Origin: Bin34 sp965219935 | GTDB taxonomy: Bacteria; Chloroflexota; Anaerolineae; Caldilineales; Caldilineaceae | NCBI GenBank assembly: GCA_965219935.1 | Contig: CBDCOU010000003.1 | Coordinates: 2,976,001 to 3,040,000 of the forward strand | DNA length: 64,000 bases | Reading direction: 5' to 3' | Shown here: positions 47,945-56,575 of the stretch, one piece after another | How the letters are laid out: each line of letters starts with the position of its first letter | Position numbering within the stretch: the stretch's first letter is position 1 | The notes under the pieces: model-generated | What the model saw: only the letters and a program-made list of their open reading frames with translations | What the model was told of the DNA's origin: nothing | The model's database searches: none | Program-made: the position numbers and the translations under genes

Positions 47945-48071
47945 TTGCCTTCTCCCTCTGATTGGTTCGGCGGTTTGCAACTGCCGGAATTGTGGGAGAA
48001 GGCCGGGCGGAAAAACGTCTGCGGTGTGTTGGATCTGCGATCGCGGAAGGTTAATGCAACGCGGCGGACCT

Positions 48072-48593
48072 TCAGTCCGCCAGCTGGGACAGGATGGCGG
48101 CCATGGCTTCCCGGAACCTGCCCTGCTGGCCATGGCCCGGGAACGACACGGGTCCCGTCTGCACGAGCGGCACACCCTCCGCCCGCAGAGGCTCCCCGAG
48201 GGCGCGCCACACCGGTGTGGCGATAAGAACCACTTGGGAGGGCTTGCAGTCCGCGATGGCTTCCAACACGCGGTCCTTGTGCTCCAGGACGTGCGCTTCC
48301 CGCCGTTTTTTGTGGATTGGCTCCGGTACGGCCTCGATCATCCAATAGCCGTCGGCCTGGAAACGGGCCAGCCACTCGGCCTTGCGGGCCCGTTCGTTTT
48401 TGGTCACGCCGAAGTCGTCGCCGTAGAGCACCTTGGTCAGTTCCACCCAAAGCGTGTCCGCGCGCGGGACGTTTGGAAAGTAGAAGTGACGGTCCTCGAC
48501 ATCGGGCGGCGACTCGGCCACAAACAGGATCCTGACCGGATCGGGCCTGTACCGGTCGGTGGCAGCCTGACGCAGGGCGATGGCTTCGGACAT
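48072..48593 (-). CDS. Hypothetical protein, possibly uracil-DNA-glycosylase-like fold
   Basis: A 173-residue protein. It begins MSEAIALRQAATDRYRPDPV and continues RILFVAESPPDVEDRHFYF, which recalls the first strand and loop of UDG-superfamily proteins, and has CKPSQVVLIATPVWRALGE in the second half. No catalytic motif of known glycosylases is clear, so the role is uncertain. GAGGTG precedes the ATG at 48593. It lies 64 bases behind the radical SAM stop on the same strand. Confidence 0.6.
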   Translation of the reverse strand: MSEAIALRQAATDRYRPDPVRILFVAESPPDVEDRHFYFPNVPRADTLWVELTKVLYGDDFGVTKNERARKAEWLARFQADGYWMIEAVPEPIHKKRREAHVLEHKDRVLEAIADCKPSQVVLIATPVWRALGEPLRAEGVPLVQTGPVSFPGHGQQGRFREAMAAILSQLAD

Positions 48594-48656
48594 GACGAGA
48601 ACACCTCGGAACAATGCAGGGCGGCACGCGGCAACAGGGATGCCGCGGCGCGGGGA

Positions 48657-50528
48657 TCAAGCAGCGGCGGCGGGAGCCAGCCAGGCCGGGTTGGGCCGGC
48701 CGTCCAGACTCAGCCGGCCGGCATACAGGAACCGATAGACATCGCTGACATAGAAGTGGGGGAACGGCTTGGTCGGAAGACTGTCCAGGACACCATCGTG
48801 CACCCGTTCGGCCATGGCCTCGTCCAGGCCGTTCGACACTTCGTAGGGGAAGTAGATCGCCAGGTCCCGTGCCGGGTCCTCGATGATGCGCGAGACACCA
48901 AAGGAGGCGGGATAGCGATAGGCCGGCGAAAGGCGCTCCATCAGGAACGTGCCCATGGCAGCCGAATTGATCTCGTCGCCGTGGGCGTAAATGAAGTTGA
49001 CAGTCTGCTGGGCGTCGTCCAGGGTCTCCCCCGGAAATCCGAAGAAGAAAAATGTGTGGTTCCAGATGCCCGCGGCGGCACTCTCCTTCAGGATGCGGCT
49101 CATGTGGGGCAGTTCGGTGCCCTTGATCATGTGGTCGATGATGGCCTGCGACGCACTTTCCAGGCCGAACATGATCATCCGGCAGCCGCCGGCCCACATC
49201 TGATCCAGCAACGGTTGGTCGATCACCTTCTCGAACCGCACGCAGCCGCCCCAGTGAATGGGCTCGTCCTCCTCCCGCAGAATGGCCGACAGGCCCCGCA
49301 GGTTGCGCGGCGTGATGGCCTCGTCGGCGAAGAAGATGTGGCGCGTGCCGTACTTCTCCCTCAGGGTCAGCATCTGGTCGGCCAGCGAACGGGCCGTCAG
49401 CTGGCTGAAGGACTCGGCCTCGCCGTAGCCCACGTTGCAGAAGGCGCACTGGCCGAAGTAGCAGCCGCGCGCCGTCATGAGCGGCAGCACCAGTTCCGGC
49501 GCCAGGTAGCGGTCCAGGGGGAAGCCGTCGAAGTCCGGCAGTGGCAGGTTGCGGATCTTCTCCGGCTCCTTGCGCTCCGTCACCTGCACCGTCCGGCCCT
49601 TCCGGTAAATCAGGTTGGAAACCCTGTCCAGGTCGCCGCCGTCCACCACCGCACAGGCCAGCTGGTACAGGGGAATCTCCCCGTCGTACACGACCGCGCT
49701 GTCGATTAGCTCAAACAGCGCCGGCTGCTTGGGCAGGACATCGTGGAGCATGCTGATGTGGGGACCGCCGACGGTGACGTGGCAGTCGATGCCCGCCTCC
49801 CGCACCAGGTGGGCCAGGGTGAACCCCGCCAGAACCTGTGCTTCCGAGGGAATGGAGATGCCGACCACATCCGGTTCGAAGGCTTCCAGGTCCTCGAGCA
49901 CGATTTCCTCGTAGATGTCGAGGAACATGTTGTGGTCCCGGTCGGAAACCCCGAACAGCAGGTTGCGGCTGCTGTCCACCGGCCGCGCCGCCTCGTAGCT
50001 CTGCAGATGAAGATGGGCGGGATGAAAGGGCAGGGAGGCCAGTTCCAGACAGTCGGCCAGGATCTGGAAGTTGGCGAAGCCTTCCGGTCCGTCGTAGAAG
50101 GCCGGGCTGCGCACCACATCCTTGGCGGCCGCCACGGAGCGCACCAGCTCCGGGCCGCGTGCCAGGGCCCAGTCCACCGTTTCCCGGCTTGGTGCCTCCA
50201 GCACCCCTCGGCCCCGTGCGGAACCGGTACCCCACCGGCGGCGCACCGCCGCGACGGAACGCCGCAGATACTCCGGGGTCAGGATGTAATCAAAAACCTC
50301 GGCGTTGAGATCGCGCTGCATCACCGCGACCCCCTTCTGACGCAGGTAGGCCGTCAGCGACGGCAGCGCCAGGTGGGGCATGGTCGGAGTCCAGTTGGGC
50401 GGGAACAGCAGTGCCACCCGCGGTGGCCGCGGCAGATCCGCGACCTTTGGCAGTTCCTGGCGCGGGGAGGCCTGGGCCAACCGCCGTGCGTTCAGGGCAA
50501 TGACTGGGGAAACGGCCACAACAGGCAC
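48657..50528 (-). CDS. B12-binding-domain radical SAM protein
   Basis: A 623-residue protein. The N-terminal part (about residues 35-270) contains the cobalamin-binding fold (VALLFPPNWTPTMPHLALPSL, CHVTVGGPH), followed by the radical SAM domain with the cluster motif RGCYFGQCAFCNVG (C-x4-C-x2-C, the variant common in this class), FFADEAITP, and GFPGETLDDAQQTV. Members do methylations and rearrangements in the making of lipids, cofactors and natural products; substrate unknown. It begins with GTG directly after the TGA of the upstream ABC ATPase gene, so the two are translated together. Confidence 0.88.
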   Translation of the reverse strand: MPVVAVSPVIALNARRLAQASPRQELPKVADLPRPPRVALLFPPNWTPTMPHLALPSLTAYLRQKGVAVMQRDLNAEVFDYILTPEYLRRSVAAVRRRWGTGSARGRGVLEAPSRETVDWALARGPELVRSVAAAKDVVRSPAFYDGPEGFANFQILADCLELASLPFHPAHLHLQSYEAARPVDSSRNLLFGVSDRDHNMFLDIYEEIVLEDLEAFEPDVVGISIPSEAQVLAGFTLAHLVREAGIDCHVTVGGPHISMLHDVLPKQPALFELIDSAVVYDGEIPLYQLACAVVDGGDLDRVSNLIYRKGRTVQVTERKEPEKIRNLPLPDFDGFPLDRYLAPELVLPLMTARGCYFGQCAFCNVGYGEAESFSQLTARSLADQMLTLREKYGTRHIFFADEAITPRNLRGLSAILREEDEPIHWGGCVRFEKVIDQPLLDQMWAGGCRMIMFGLESASQAIIDHMIKGTELPHMSRILKESAAAGIWNHTFFFFGFPGETLDDAQQTVNFIYAHGDEINSAAMGTFLMERLSPAYRYPASFGVSRIIEDPARDLAIYFPYEVSNGLDEAMAERVHDGVLDSLPTKPFPHFYVSDVYRFLYAGRLSLDGRPNPAWLAPAAAA

Positions 50529-51623
50529 TCAGGCCTGCACGCCGTGCAGGTCCAGTTCCGCCGCGTAGTGGCAGCGCACAAAATGCCCCTGCTCGACCTG
50601 CTCCAGGGCCGGTGTCTCGGTCTCGCAGCGATCACCGTCGTTGTACCGGCAGCGGGGATGGAAGTAGCAGCCGGCGGGGGGATTGGCCGGATCGGCCACA
50701 TCGCCCTCCAGCACAATCGGCTCGCTGCGGTCCCTGGGGTCCGGCTTGGGCACCGAGGCCAGCAGCGCCTCGGTATAGGGATGCTTGGGATTCGTGAACA
50801 GCGTTTCGGTGCGCGCGTGTTCCACCAGCATGCCCACGTACATGACCGCGATGCGATCGCTGATGTGTTCCACCACGCTCAGGTCGTGGGCGATGAACAG
50901 GTAGGTCAGGCCGTACTGTTCCTGCAGGTCCTGCAGGAGGTTCAGAATCTGGGCCTGCACGGACACGTCGAGGGCGGAGACCGGCTCGTCGAGGACGATC
51001 AGCTGAGGGTTCAGTGCCAGGGCCCTTGCGATGCCGATGCGCTGCCGCTGGCCGCCGCTGAAGGCGTGGGGATAGCGGTTCAGGTATTCCGGCCGCAGTC
51101 CCACCACGCGCAGCAGATCGGATACCCGTTCCTCCAGTTCGTCGCCGGAGGCCACGCCGTTGACCAGCAGCGGCTCGCCCACGTTCTGCAGGAGGTTCAT
51201 GCGGGGGTTGAGCGAGGAATAGGGATCCTGGAAGACCATCTGCATGTCCTTGCGCAGGTCCTTCACCTCCGCCGAGGACAGTTCGGCGATGTTGAGGTTG
51301 TTCTCCTCGCTGCGCCGGAACCAGATTTCACCGTCCGTCACATCGTAGGCGCGCATGATGACGCGGCCCGTCGTGGTCTTGCCACAGCCGCTTTCGCCGA
51401 CCAGGCCCAGAGTCTCGCCGGGCCGGATGTAGAAGCTGACTCCGTCGACGGCCTTGACGTGGCCGACCGTCTTGGACAGGAGGCCGCGCTTGATGGGAAA
51501 GTGTTTCCTGAGGTCCTTGACGTCCAGCAGCACCTCCTGGGAACCTCTGGCAGAGGAGTTTGGACTGCTGCTCACGCGCGAATCTCCGTTGGCTACCGGT
51601 CTAGAAAAACCGATTGACAGCAT
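50529..51623 (-). CDS. Oligopeptide/dipeptide-type ABC transporter ATP-binding protein (OppF-like)
   Basis: A 364-residue ABC ATPase: Walker A GESGCGKTT, Q-loop QMVFQDPYSSLNPR, signature FSGGQRQRIGIARAL, Walker B LIVLDEP, H-loop IAHDLSV, and the OppF tail GCYFHPRCRYNDGDRC, a cysteine-rich piece seen in peptide importers. It energises uptake of short peptides or nickel-like cargo. No permease or binding protein is adjacent, so this ATPase stands alone in the window. Stop and next start are contiguous (TGA then GTG). Its N-terminus overlaps the small gene at 51601. Confidence 0.93.
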   Translation of the reverse strand: MLSIGFSRPVANGDSRVSSSPNSSARGSQEVLLDVKDLRKHFPIKRGLLSKTVGHVKAVDGVSFYIRPGETLGLVGESGCGKTTTGRVIMRAYDVTDGEIWFRRSEENNLNIAELSSAEVKDLRKDMQMVFQDPYSSLNPRMNLLQNVGEPLLVNGVASGDELEERVSDLLRVVGLRPEYLNRYPHAFSGGQRQRIGIARALALNPQLIVLDEPVSALDVSVQAQILNLLQDLQEQYGLTYLFIAHDLSVVEHISDRIAVMYVGMLVEHARTETLFTNPKHPYTEALLASVPKPDPRDRSEPIVLEGDVADPANPPAGCYFHPRCRYNDGDRCETETPALEQVEQGHFVRCHYAAELDLHGVQA

Positions 51624-51930
51624 ACGACAGGCTGATCAGCGCCAGGAGAGGCGCTCCGACCCTGACAATGCGCTGCCAGAACAGCCCGCGGGCGGCCCCG
51701 TTGCGCAAATAGCCTTCGATCAGGAAGACAAAGACGATCCAGCCAATTCCCAGCACGTAGACGGACCACTGGCCGATGGACCGCAGCCGCCAAGGGTTAA
51801 TCATGCGGCCAATCAGAATGTCCTCGACCACGTTGCGCTGGAGCAGGAACACCAACACCAGTGCCAGCGTGAAAAGAACGAGCCAGCCGCCGTACACCAG
51901 CAACACCTGCTGCCAGCTGGACTTCATCAT
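51601..51930 (-). CDS. Small hypothetical membrane protein
   Basis: A 109-residue protein with three hydrophobic helices: GGWLVLFTLALVLVFLL (residues 14-30), VYVLGIGWIVFVFLIEGYL (58-76) and APLLALISLSYAVN (92-105). Overlaps the OppF-like gene by 23 bases and so is probably coupled to it. No motif known to me. Could be a partner or just a neighbour of the ABC protein. Confidence 0.65.
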   Translation of the reverse strand: MMKSSWQQVLLVYGGWLVLFTLALVLVFLLQRNVVEDILIGRMINPWRLRSIGQWSVYVLGIGWIVFVFLIEGYLRNGAARGLFWQRIVRVGAPLLALISLSYAVNRFF

Positions 51931-52499
51931 ATTGGGGGAATCGGTAACTGCAGCCCGCCAGCGTTGCGAACGCCTCGGGCGAAATCGCCGCCAATTCTAG
52001 GGTGCGGCGCGTGCCGAGTCAACAATTCCGCACCTTGGGCACTTCCCTGCCTTCGCCGTACGCGCACAGCCCTCAAACCGTGAGGCCGGCCCTGTGAGGA
52101 ACAACACTGTTTGCGTGGACCAGACGTCCCATCTGACAGCAGAGGGAATACCGGCGGACGGTGAACCCGAACTTCGCTGTCGGACGGTCAACGAAGTGGT
52201 GAAGAAAATCCGCGCTCGCAACAGTGGCTTTTCCGCGTCAGACAGCCTGCTGCCGAGCGTGACGTTGTACGACCGAGTCGTGCCCGCAGGGCAGTTCGGG
52301 AGGCGGATTCCGCGGCACACCGGACAGGTCCAAGGATGATCGCCGGACGAATCGTTGATGCCGGCGTCCCAATGTGCGCGACCGGCGAAGGTCCGGATGA
52401 TGCACTCGAACCGACGCCTGTTGAATGCCGGGGACCCAACCCGCGTGACGCATGCGGTGCACAAGCTCTACTGCCCGACTCCGAATGCACTGCCACGAC
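51931..52499. other. Intergenic stretch, no gene seen
   Basis: About 570 bases between the small membrane protein and the 5' fragment of the FAD oxidoreductase. A minus-strand frame (51997-52464) is open but has no recognisable domain or likely start. Confidence 0.45.
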
Positions 52500-52501
52500 C
52501 C

Positions 52502-52507
52502 TATAAT
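52502..52507 (+). promoter_or_regulatory. TATAAT box, 5' FAD-gene fragment
   Basis: A perfect -10 hexamer about 50 bases before the ATG of the fragment. The same box and surrounding bases recur at 54181 before the intact gene, so the promoter was copied with the gene. No good -35 was seen. Confidence 0.35.
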
Positions 52508-52553
52508 CAGCCGCCTTAGCGATTTTGTTCGGCACGCTGTGCCTGTCCAGCCC

Positions 52554-52955
52554 ATGACACGCCAGTGGGATATCCTGATCATCGGTGCAGGAATCGTCGG
52601 CGTATGCTCGGCTTGGTATCTAACCCAGACGGGATACCGTCCTCCGGTAATTGACCGGGGCGAGGTGGCCGGCGGCTCCTCCCACGCCAATGCCGGCCTG
52701 ATGGTCCCCAGTTCCTGGCTGCCCATGGCCGCCGACAACGGCATCGAGCAGTTGCTCGAAAAATGGCAGGATCCCGAGGCCTCGATCTATCTGCCGGCCG
52801 CCGGCGGTCCCCACCTGTCCGATTGGCGACGGCTGTTGCGCGCGGCCGCCGAACCCGTCCAGTGGCTCAAGACCACGGCCGCGCTGCATGGGTTGGTCGG
52901 ACGCAGCCTAGAGCGGTACCGGGAAATGCCGTTGCCGGTTCTATCCTCTTCCTGA
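52554..52955 (+). pseudogene. 5' fragment of the FAD-dependent oxidoreductase gene
   Basis: The first about 120 codons are nearly identical to the gene at 54232 (start MTRQWDILIIGAGIVGVCSA, then SSHANAGLMVPSSWLPMAAD and LEKWQDPEASIYLPA). Homology ends around 52925, after which the frame runs into unrelated residues and stops at 52955. The FAD dinucleotide loop is present but the catalytic and C-terminal parts are not. A dead partial duplicate, copied together with its upstream region. Confidence 0.85.
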
Positions 52956-53058
52956 TTGGCCTGCTGGAAACGTTCCTGCCAAACCAGACCGAGGCAACCT
53001 GAGGCCAAGCCGATTTGACCACGGACAGGTCCCCGTCTCCAATCAGGCAAACCCGCAC

Positions 53059-54135
53059 ATGAACTTTCCTATCGGCCTGATGTCACCAGCCATGATTCCG
53101 GGCCTCCTGGAACGGCTGGGCATGCCGCCATCGAGTTGGCAATACACAACGGCGGAAGTGCTAGCCGCACGTTGGTTCCCCCATACGGATCCGGCGATAC
53201 CGCTCATCGTCGATGCCGTCCTACCGAACCACGGGCATGCGGTGGCGACAGCCCTTACGCGGGCGTATCCTGCCAGCCATGGGGTTTGGATCATGGCTCG
53301 GGAACCTGCACATGCCGAGAGCCGACCGGCACTGTACAGCTTGGCAGACGCAGGGGAGGCCATTCAAGGTGGCGGCGACCATATCCTCGCGGTGCCTCCA
53401 CTGGCCGAGGATTGCAGCCTCACGCAGTTGCCCAACATTCTGGCCCGCCTTCGGGCACCGGGCGGATGCCCACGGAATCGGGAAAAGACCTTGGAGTCGC
53501 AGCGGTTTCATGTGGCAAGCGAAGTTCACGAGGTCATCGAGGCAATCGACCTCCAGGACGATGAGAACCTGGAGGAGGAACTGGGAGACTTGCTGATGAA
53601 CACGTTCTTCCTGATCACCATTGGCTATGAACAGGGCCGGTTCCACCTGAACGACGTTTTGTCCGGGATCAGCCGCAAGATGATCCGGCGCCATCCGCAC
53701 GTGTTCGAGGATTTGCAGCTTGCGGACAGCGACTCGATTCGCAAGATGTGGGAACAAATCAAACAGACCGAGTATCGGGCCAAGGGCAGGAAGCGAAGTC
53801 CACTGGACGGCATCACCAAAGGTTTACCAGCACTTGAAGGTGCAAGGTTGATGCAATCGAGCTTCCGCAAGACCGGTACCGAGCCCGATGTACATGCCGC
53901 CGCCATCAACGAAAGTACCAAACCAGATCCCGAACTGGAACTGGGCCAACGCCTTTGGTGCCTGGTAGCCGAGGCCAGCGAGGCCGGGCTCAATCCGGAG
54001 GATGCCCTGCGTCGGTTCAATTCACTGTACAGGCAGTCCATACAAGGTCCCGATCGCGACGCACCATGCCGCACCGACAAGGCTTTTGCGCGCGGGGATA
54101 CGAGGCCGGGCTCGGACCAAAATCAACGGAATTGA
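53059..54135 (+). CDS. MazG-like nucleotide pyrophosphohydrolase, degenerate
   Basis: A 358-residue frame. The middle matches the MazG fold: RLRAPGGCPRNREKTLESQR (family CPWDREQTH), VASEVHEVIEAIDLQDD (EExxE helix, the first Glu is Ser here), LEEELGDLLMNTFFLI and the SRKMIRRHPHVFED segment. The N-terminal 120 residues look like the end of a tetrapyrrole-methylase-type region, as in fused MazG proteins, but its beginning is absent. MazG removes pyrophosphate from NTPs, keeping the pool clean. The changed catalytic residues and the missing start suggest a decaying gene, placed between the two FAD-gene copies. Confidence 0.55.
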   Translation: MNFPIGLMSPAMIPGLLERLGMPPSSWQYTTAEVLAARWFPHTDPAIPLIVDAVLPNHGHAVATALTRAYPASHGVWIMAREPAHAESRPALYSLADAGEAIQGGGDHILAVPPLAEDCSLTQLPNILARLRAPGGCPRNREKTLESQRFHVASEVHEVIEAIDLQDDENLEEELGDLLMNTFFLITIGYEQGRFHLNDVLSGISRKMIRRHPHVFEDLQLADSDSIRKMWEQIKQTEYRAKGRKRSPLDGITKGLPALEGARLMQSSFRKTGTEPDVHAAAINESTKPDPELELGQRLWCLVAEASEAGLNPEDALRRFNSLYRQSIQGPDRDAPCRTDKAFARGDTRPGSDQNQRN

Positions 54136-54180
54136 AATAGTGTTGAACATCACTGCAAGCCCTAGCCGGCCGCGCGGGCC

Positions 54181-54186
54181 TATAAT
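54181..54186 (+). promoter_or_regulatory. TATAAT box of the FAD oxidoreductase gene
   Basis: Perfect -10 hexamer about 45 bases before the ATG at 54232, within a segment repeated upstream of the 5' fragment at 52554. No good -35 box at the usual distance. Confidence 0.4.
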
Positions 54187-54231
54187 TCGCAGCCTTAGCG
54201 ATTTGTTCGGCACACAGTGCCGGCCCTGCCC

Positions 54232-55485
54232 ATGACACGCCAGTGCGACATCCTGATCATCGGTGCGGGGATCGTAGGCGTATGCTCGGCCTGGTATCTG
54301 ACTCAGGCGGGATACCGCCCCCTGGTGATTGACCGGGGCGAGGTGGCCAGTGGCTCCTCCCATGCCAACGCCGGCCTGCTGGTCCCCAGTTCCTGGCTGC
54401 CCATGGCCGCCGACAACGGCATCGAGCAGTTGCTCGAAAAGTGGCAGGATCCCGAGGCCTCGATCTATCTGCCGGCCGCCGGCGATCCCCACCTGTCCGA
54501 TTGGCGGCGGCGGTTGCGCGCGGCCGCCGAACCCGTCCAGTGGCTCAAGACCACGGCCGCGCTGCACAGGTTGGCCGGGCGTAGTGTGGAGCTGTACCGG
54601 GAACTGCACCGGGAACTGTCCTTGCAGGACCATTTCCGCATGGATGGTTCCCTGAACGTATTCTCCACACAGGCCGGCTTCCGGCAGGGCGCGACCCACG
54701 CCCTGCGGCACCGAAGCATGGGTGGCATTGCGGCTCTGCTCGACCGGTCCGGTGTCCGCCACTATCTGCCTCAGGCCGCGGACAAGATTGTGGGAGCCGT
54801 CCTATTCCCGGAGGATGGACGCCTGTCGCCCAAGGCCTTCGTCCAAAGTCTGGCGCGTGAAGCCGGCCAACACGGCGCCGAGTTCCGGTCGCATGTGACC
54901 GTGACCGGCATCGGGGGGATGAACGACGGTCAGATCACATCCGTGACCACGAGCACGGAGGACATCGAGTTCGATGTCGCGGTCCTGGCAGCGGGTGCCT
55001 GGTCCGGTGCACTGGGCAGGGACTGGGGACTGGACGTGCCGGTCGTGCCCGGGCGGGGCTACAGCTACACCATGGCACGACCCGAAGGCTTTCCGGACTT
55101 CGGGGTCCAGTTGATGGATGAGGGTGTGGCCGTGAACCCAATAGGGGATCGGCTGCGAATCGCCGGCCGGGTGGAATTCACGGGCATGGACGACCGCGTG
55201 GACGGGGCGCGTGCAGCCCAAGTTGCGCGCGCCAGTCGTGACCTGCTGGGTCTGGACCCGCGCCCCGAGGACGGACAGCCTTGGATGGGTTTCCGCCCCA
55301 TGACCCCGGACGGCCTGCCCATTGTTGACTGGAGCACAAAGTACGAGAACCTGTTGCTGGCCTGCGGCCACAACAAGATTGGCATGACCCTGGGTCCGGT
55401 CACCGGCGAACTGGTAGCACGCCGGATCACGGGCACCCCGGCCGGCCCGGACGATGCCGCTCTGGCACTGAACCGCTTTGCATAG
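54232..55485 (+). CDS. FAD-dependent oxidoreductase (DadA-like amino-acid dehydrogenase)
   Basis: A 417-residue DAO-family flavoprotein. N-terminal dinucleotide loop ILIIGAGIVGVCSAWYL, then SSHANAGLLVPSSW as in DadA-type D-amino-acid dehydrogenases, a substrate domain, VAVLAAGAWSGALG (second FAD contact) and the C-terminal MGFRPMTPDGLPIVD and ACGHNKIGMTLGP motifs. It oxidises an amino or imino acid and passes electrons to the membrane pool or oxygen. This is the only whole copy; fragments of the same gene are at 52554 and 59918. The ATG at 54232 was chosen over the upstream extension. Confidence 0.9.
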   Translation: MTRQCDILIIGAGIVGVCSAWYLTQAGYRPLVIDRGEVASGSSHANAGLLVPSSWLPMAADNGIEQLLEKWQDPEASIYLPAAGDPHLSDWRRRLRAAAEPVQWLKTTAALHRLAGRSVELYRELHRELSLQDHFRMDGSLNVFSTQAGFRQGATHALRHRSMGGIAALLDRSGVRHYLPQAADKIVGAVLFPEDGRLSPKAFVQSLAREAGQHGAEFRSHVTVTGIGGMNDGQITSVTTSTEDIEFDVAVLAAGAWSGALGRDWGLDVPVVPGRGYSYTMARPEGFPDFGVQLMDEGVAVNPIGDRLRIAGRVEFTGMDDRVDGARAAQVARASRDLLGLDPRPEDGQPWMGFRPMTPDGLPIVDWSTKYENLLLACGHNKIGMTLGPVTGELVARRITGTPAGPDDAALALNRFA

Positions 55486-56028
55486 GCCGCCATCAAGACG
55501 ACACCGGAGCGAAGGCAGGTTCCTGGCTGCCGGGTTGTGCGACCCGGCAGCGGGACAAGGTGATGTCTGGTCAGCAACTTTCCAAGACCGGGATTTCGCT
55601 GTCTTCAGTCTGCCCGAAGTACAGCGCGGGATTGCGTTCCGGGTTGGGGGTGGCCCGGCCTTGCGGACCACCCGGCGAGGCTGGTCGGTGAAGATTCTTG
55701 TTGGCATAAAGTCCCGGGAGAGATTTTGCTCGCTTCCCGGAGCCAGGTAGACCTCCCCTACCAAAGTTAAAAGGTGGGGAAGGTCTCGTTGGATGCACTA
55801 CCCTCAGCGAGCCAAATCAGTTCATCAAGTTGGGGCCGCCAGCACGGCCATAGCGTTCACGCGCCGGCCCCGGGATTCCTTGTAGGGCACACCAGTTGCA
55901 TGATCACGTTGCGGGCTGGGCACAAAGCCGGGCTTATGGCAGCACACGCCGCGTAGGAATGGCATGTGGACTGAGGCAGCAGGGTCGGTTGCCCAGTATT
56001 TATTTTGCAGTCGATTCCGGGCAACCCG
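55486..56028. other. Intergenic stretch with one strong hairpin
   Basis: No gene seen. An inverted repeat AGACCTCCCCTACC/GGTGGGGAAGGTCT (55749-55786) with an A-rich loop stands out. The right part runs into transposase debris. Confidence 0.5.
55749..55786. repeat. Inverted repeat with AT-rich loop
   Basis: Arms of 14 bases (two mismatches) around a loop AAAGTTAAAA. Position (260 bases after the FAD gene, before the transposase debris) fits a terminator or a remnant of an IS end. No T-run follows it. Confidence 0.5.
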
Positions 56029-56385
56029 CCCTGCCTCCGTTGCTTACTTGACCGTTTTTTCGAGATGGCCAAGCAGGAAGTAGGCCTGGACGAGTACGAG
56101 GTGCGCAATGCCCGGGACTGGGACCGCCACATAATCCTGGCCCTGCTCAACGTGGTGCGGGCCGCTTCCCTGTCCCCGCCGGACCTAGAAAAAGCCTGCG
56201 GGACCGGACAGCCTGGCGGCTTTCCGACAGGCCTGCGGCCTGGCCAGGGGCTAACCGTGCCAGCGATCCGGCGGCTTTGGCGGTATCTGCTGCGGCCCGT
56301 GGTCGCGGACTTCAAGTGGGTTGGCCTGCCGATGCCACCAGTGGGCGGCCCTGCACGGTCACCACCCTGTGAATTACCACTGTAG
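56029..56385 (+). pseudogene. IS701-family transposase C-terminal fragment
   Basis: The frame has CLLDRFFEMAKQEVGLDEYE followed by VRNARDWDRHIILALLNVV and LTVPAIRRLWRYLL, matching the end of IS701-type DDE transposases (RFFEMAKQEVGLDEYEVR-like region, then RHIxLALL). Only about the last 100 residues are there. Remnant of an insertion next to the LRR gene. Confidence 0.65.
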
Positions 56386-56575
56386 CGTTGGCCCATGGGC
56401 CCCGCTTGCTGTGGTATCCACACATCCGATGCCGTGATGCGGTGGGGCCATGGCCACTCACACTTGCGCCCGGCCAATACGAACCCACGACTTTGGTGGT
56501 TCCTGCCAAAAGGGCTGGGCCGCATCGGACATCGCCGGCGGCATAACCTGGATCTGATTGCCCGGCGGCACCGGC

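Noticed and set aside
49743..51617. Plus-strand open frame of 624 codons opposite the radical SAM and ABC genes
   Set aside because: Shadow frame; both minus-strand genes have complete catalytic motifs.
51997..52464. Minus-strand 155-codon frame with several cysteines
   Set aside because: Looked like a possible zinc-ribbon (CPVC, CPRC), but the spacing is irregular, there is no start signal and the rest is unlike a protein.
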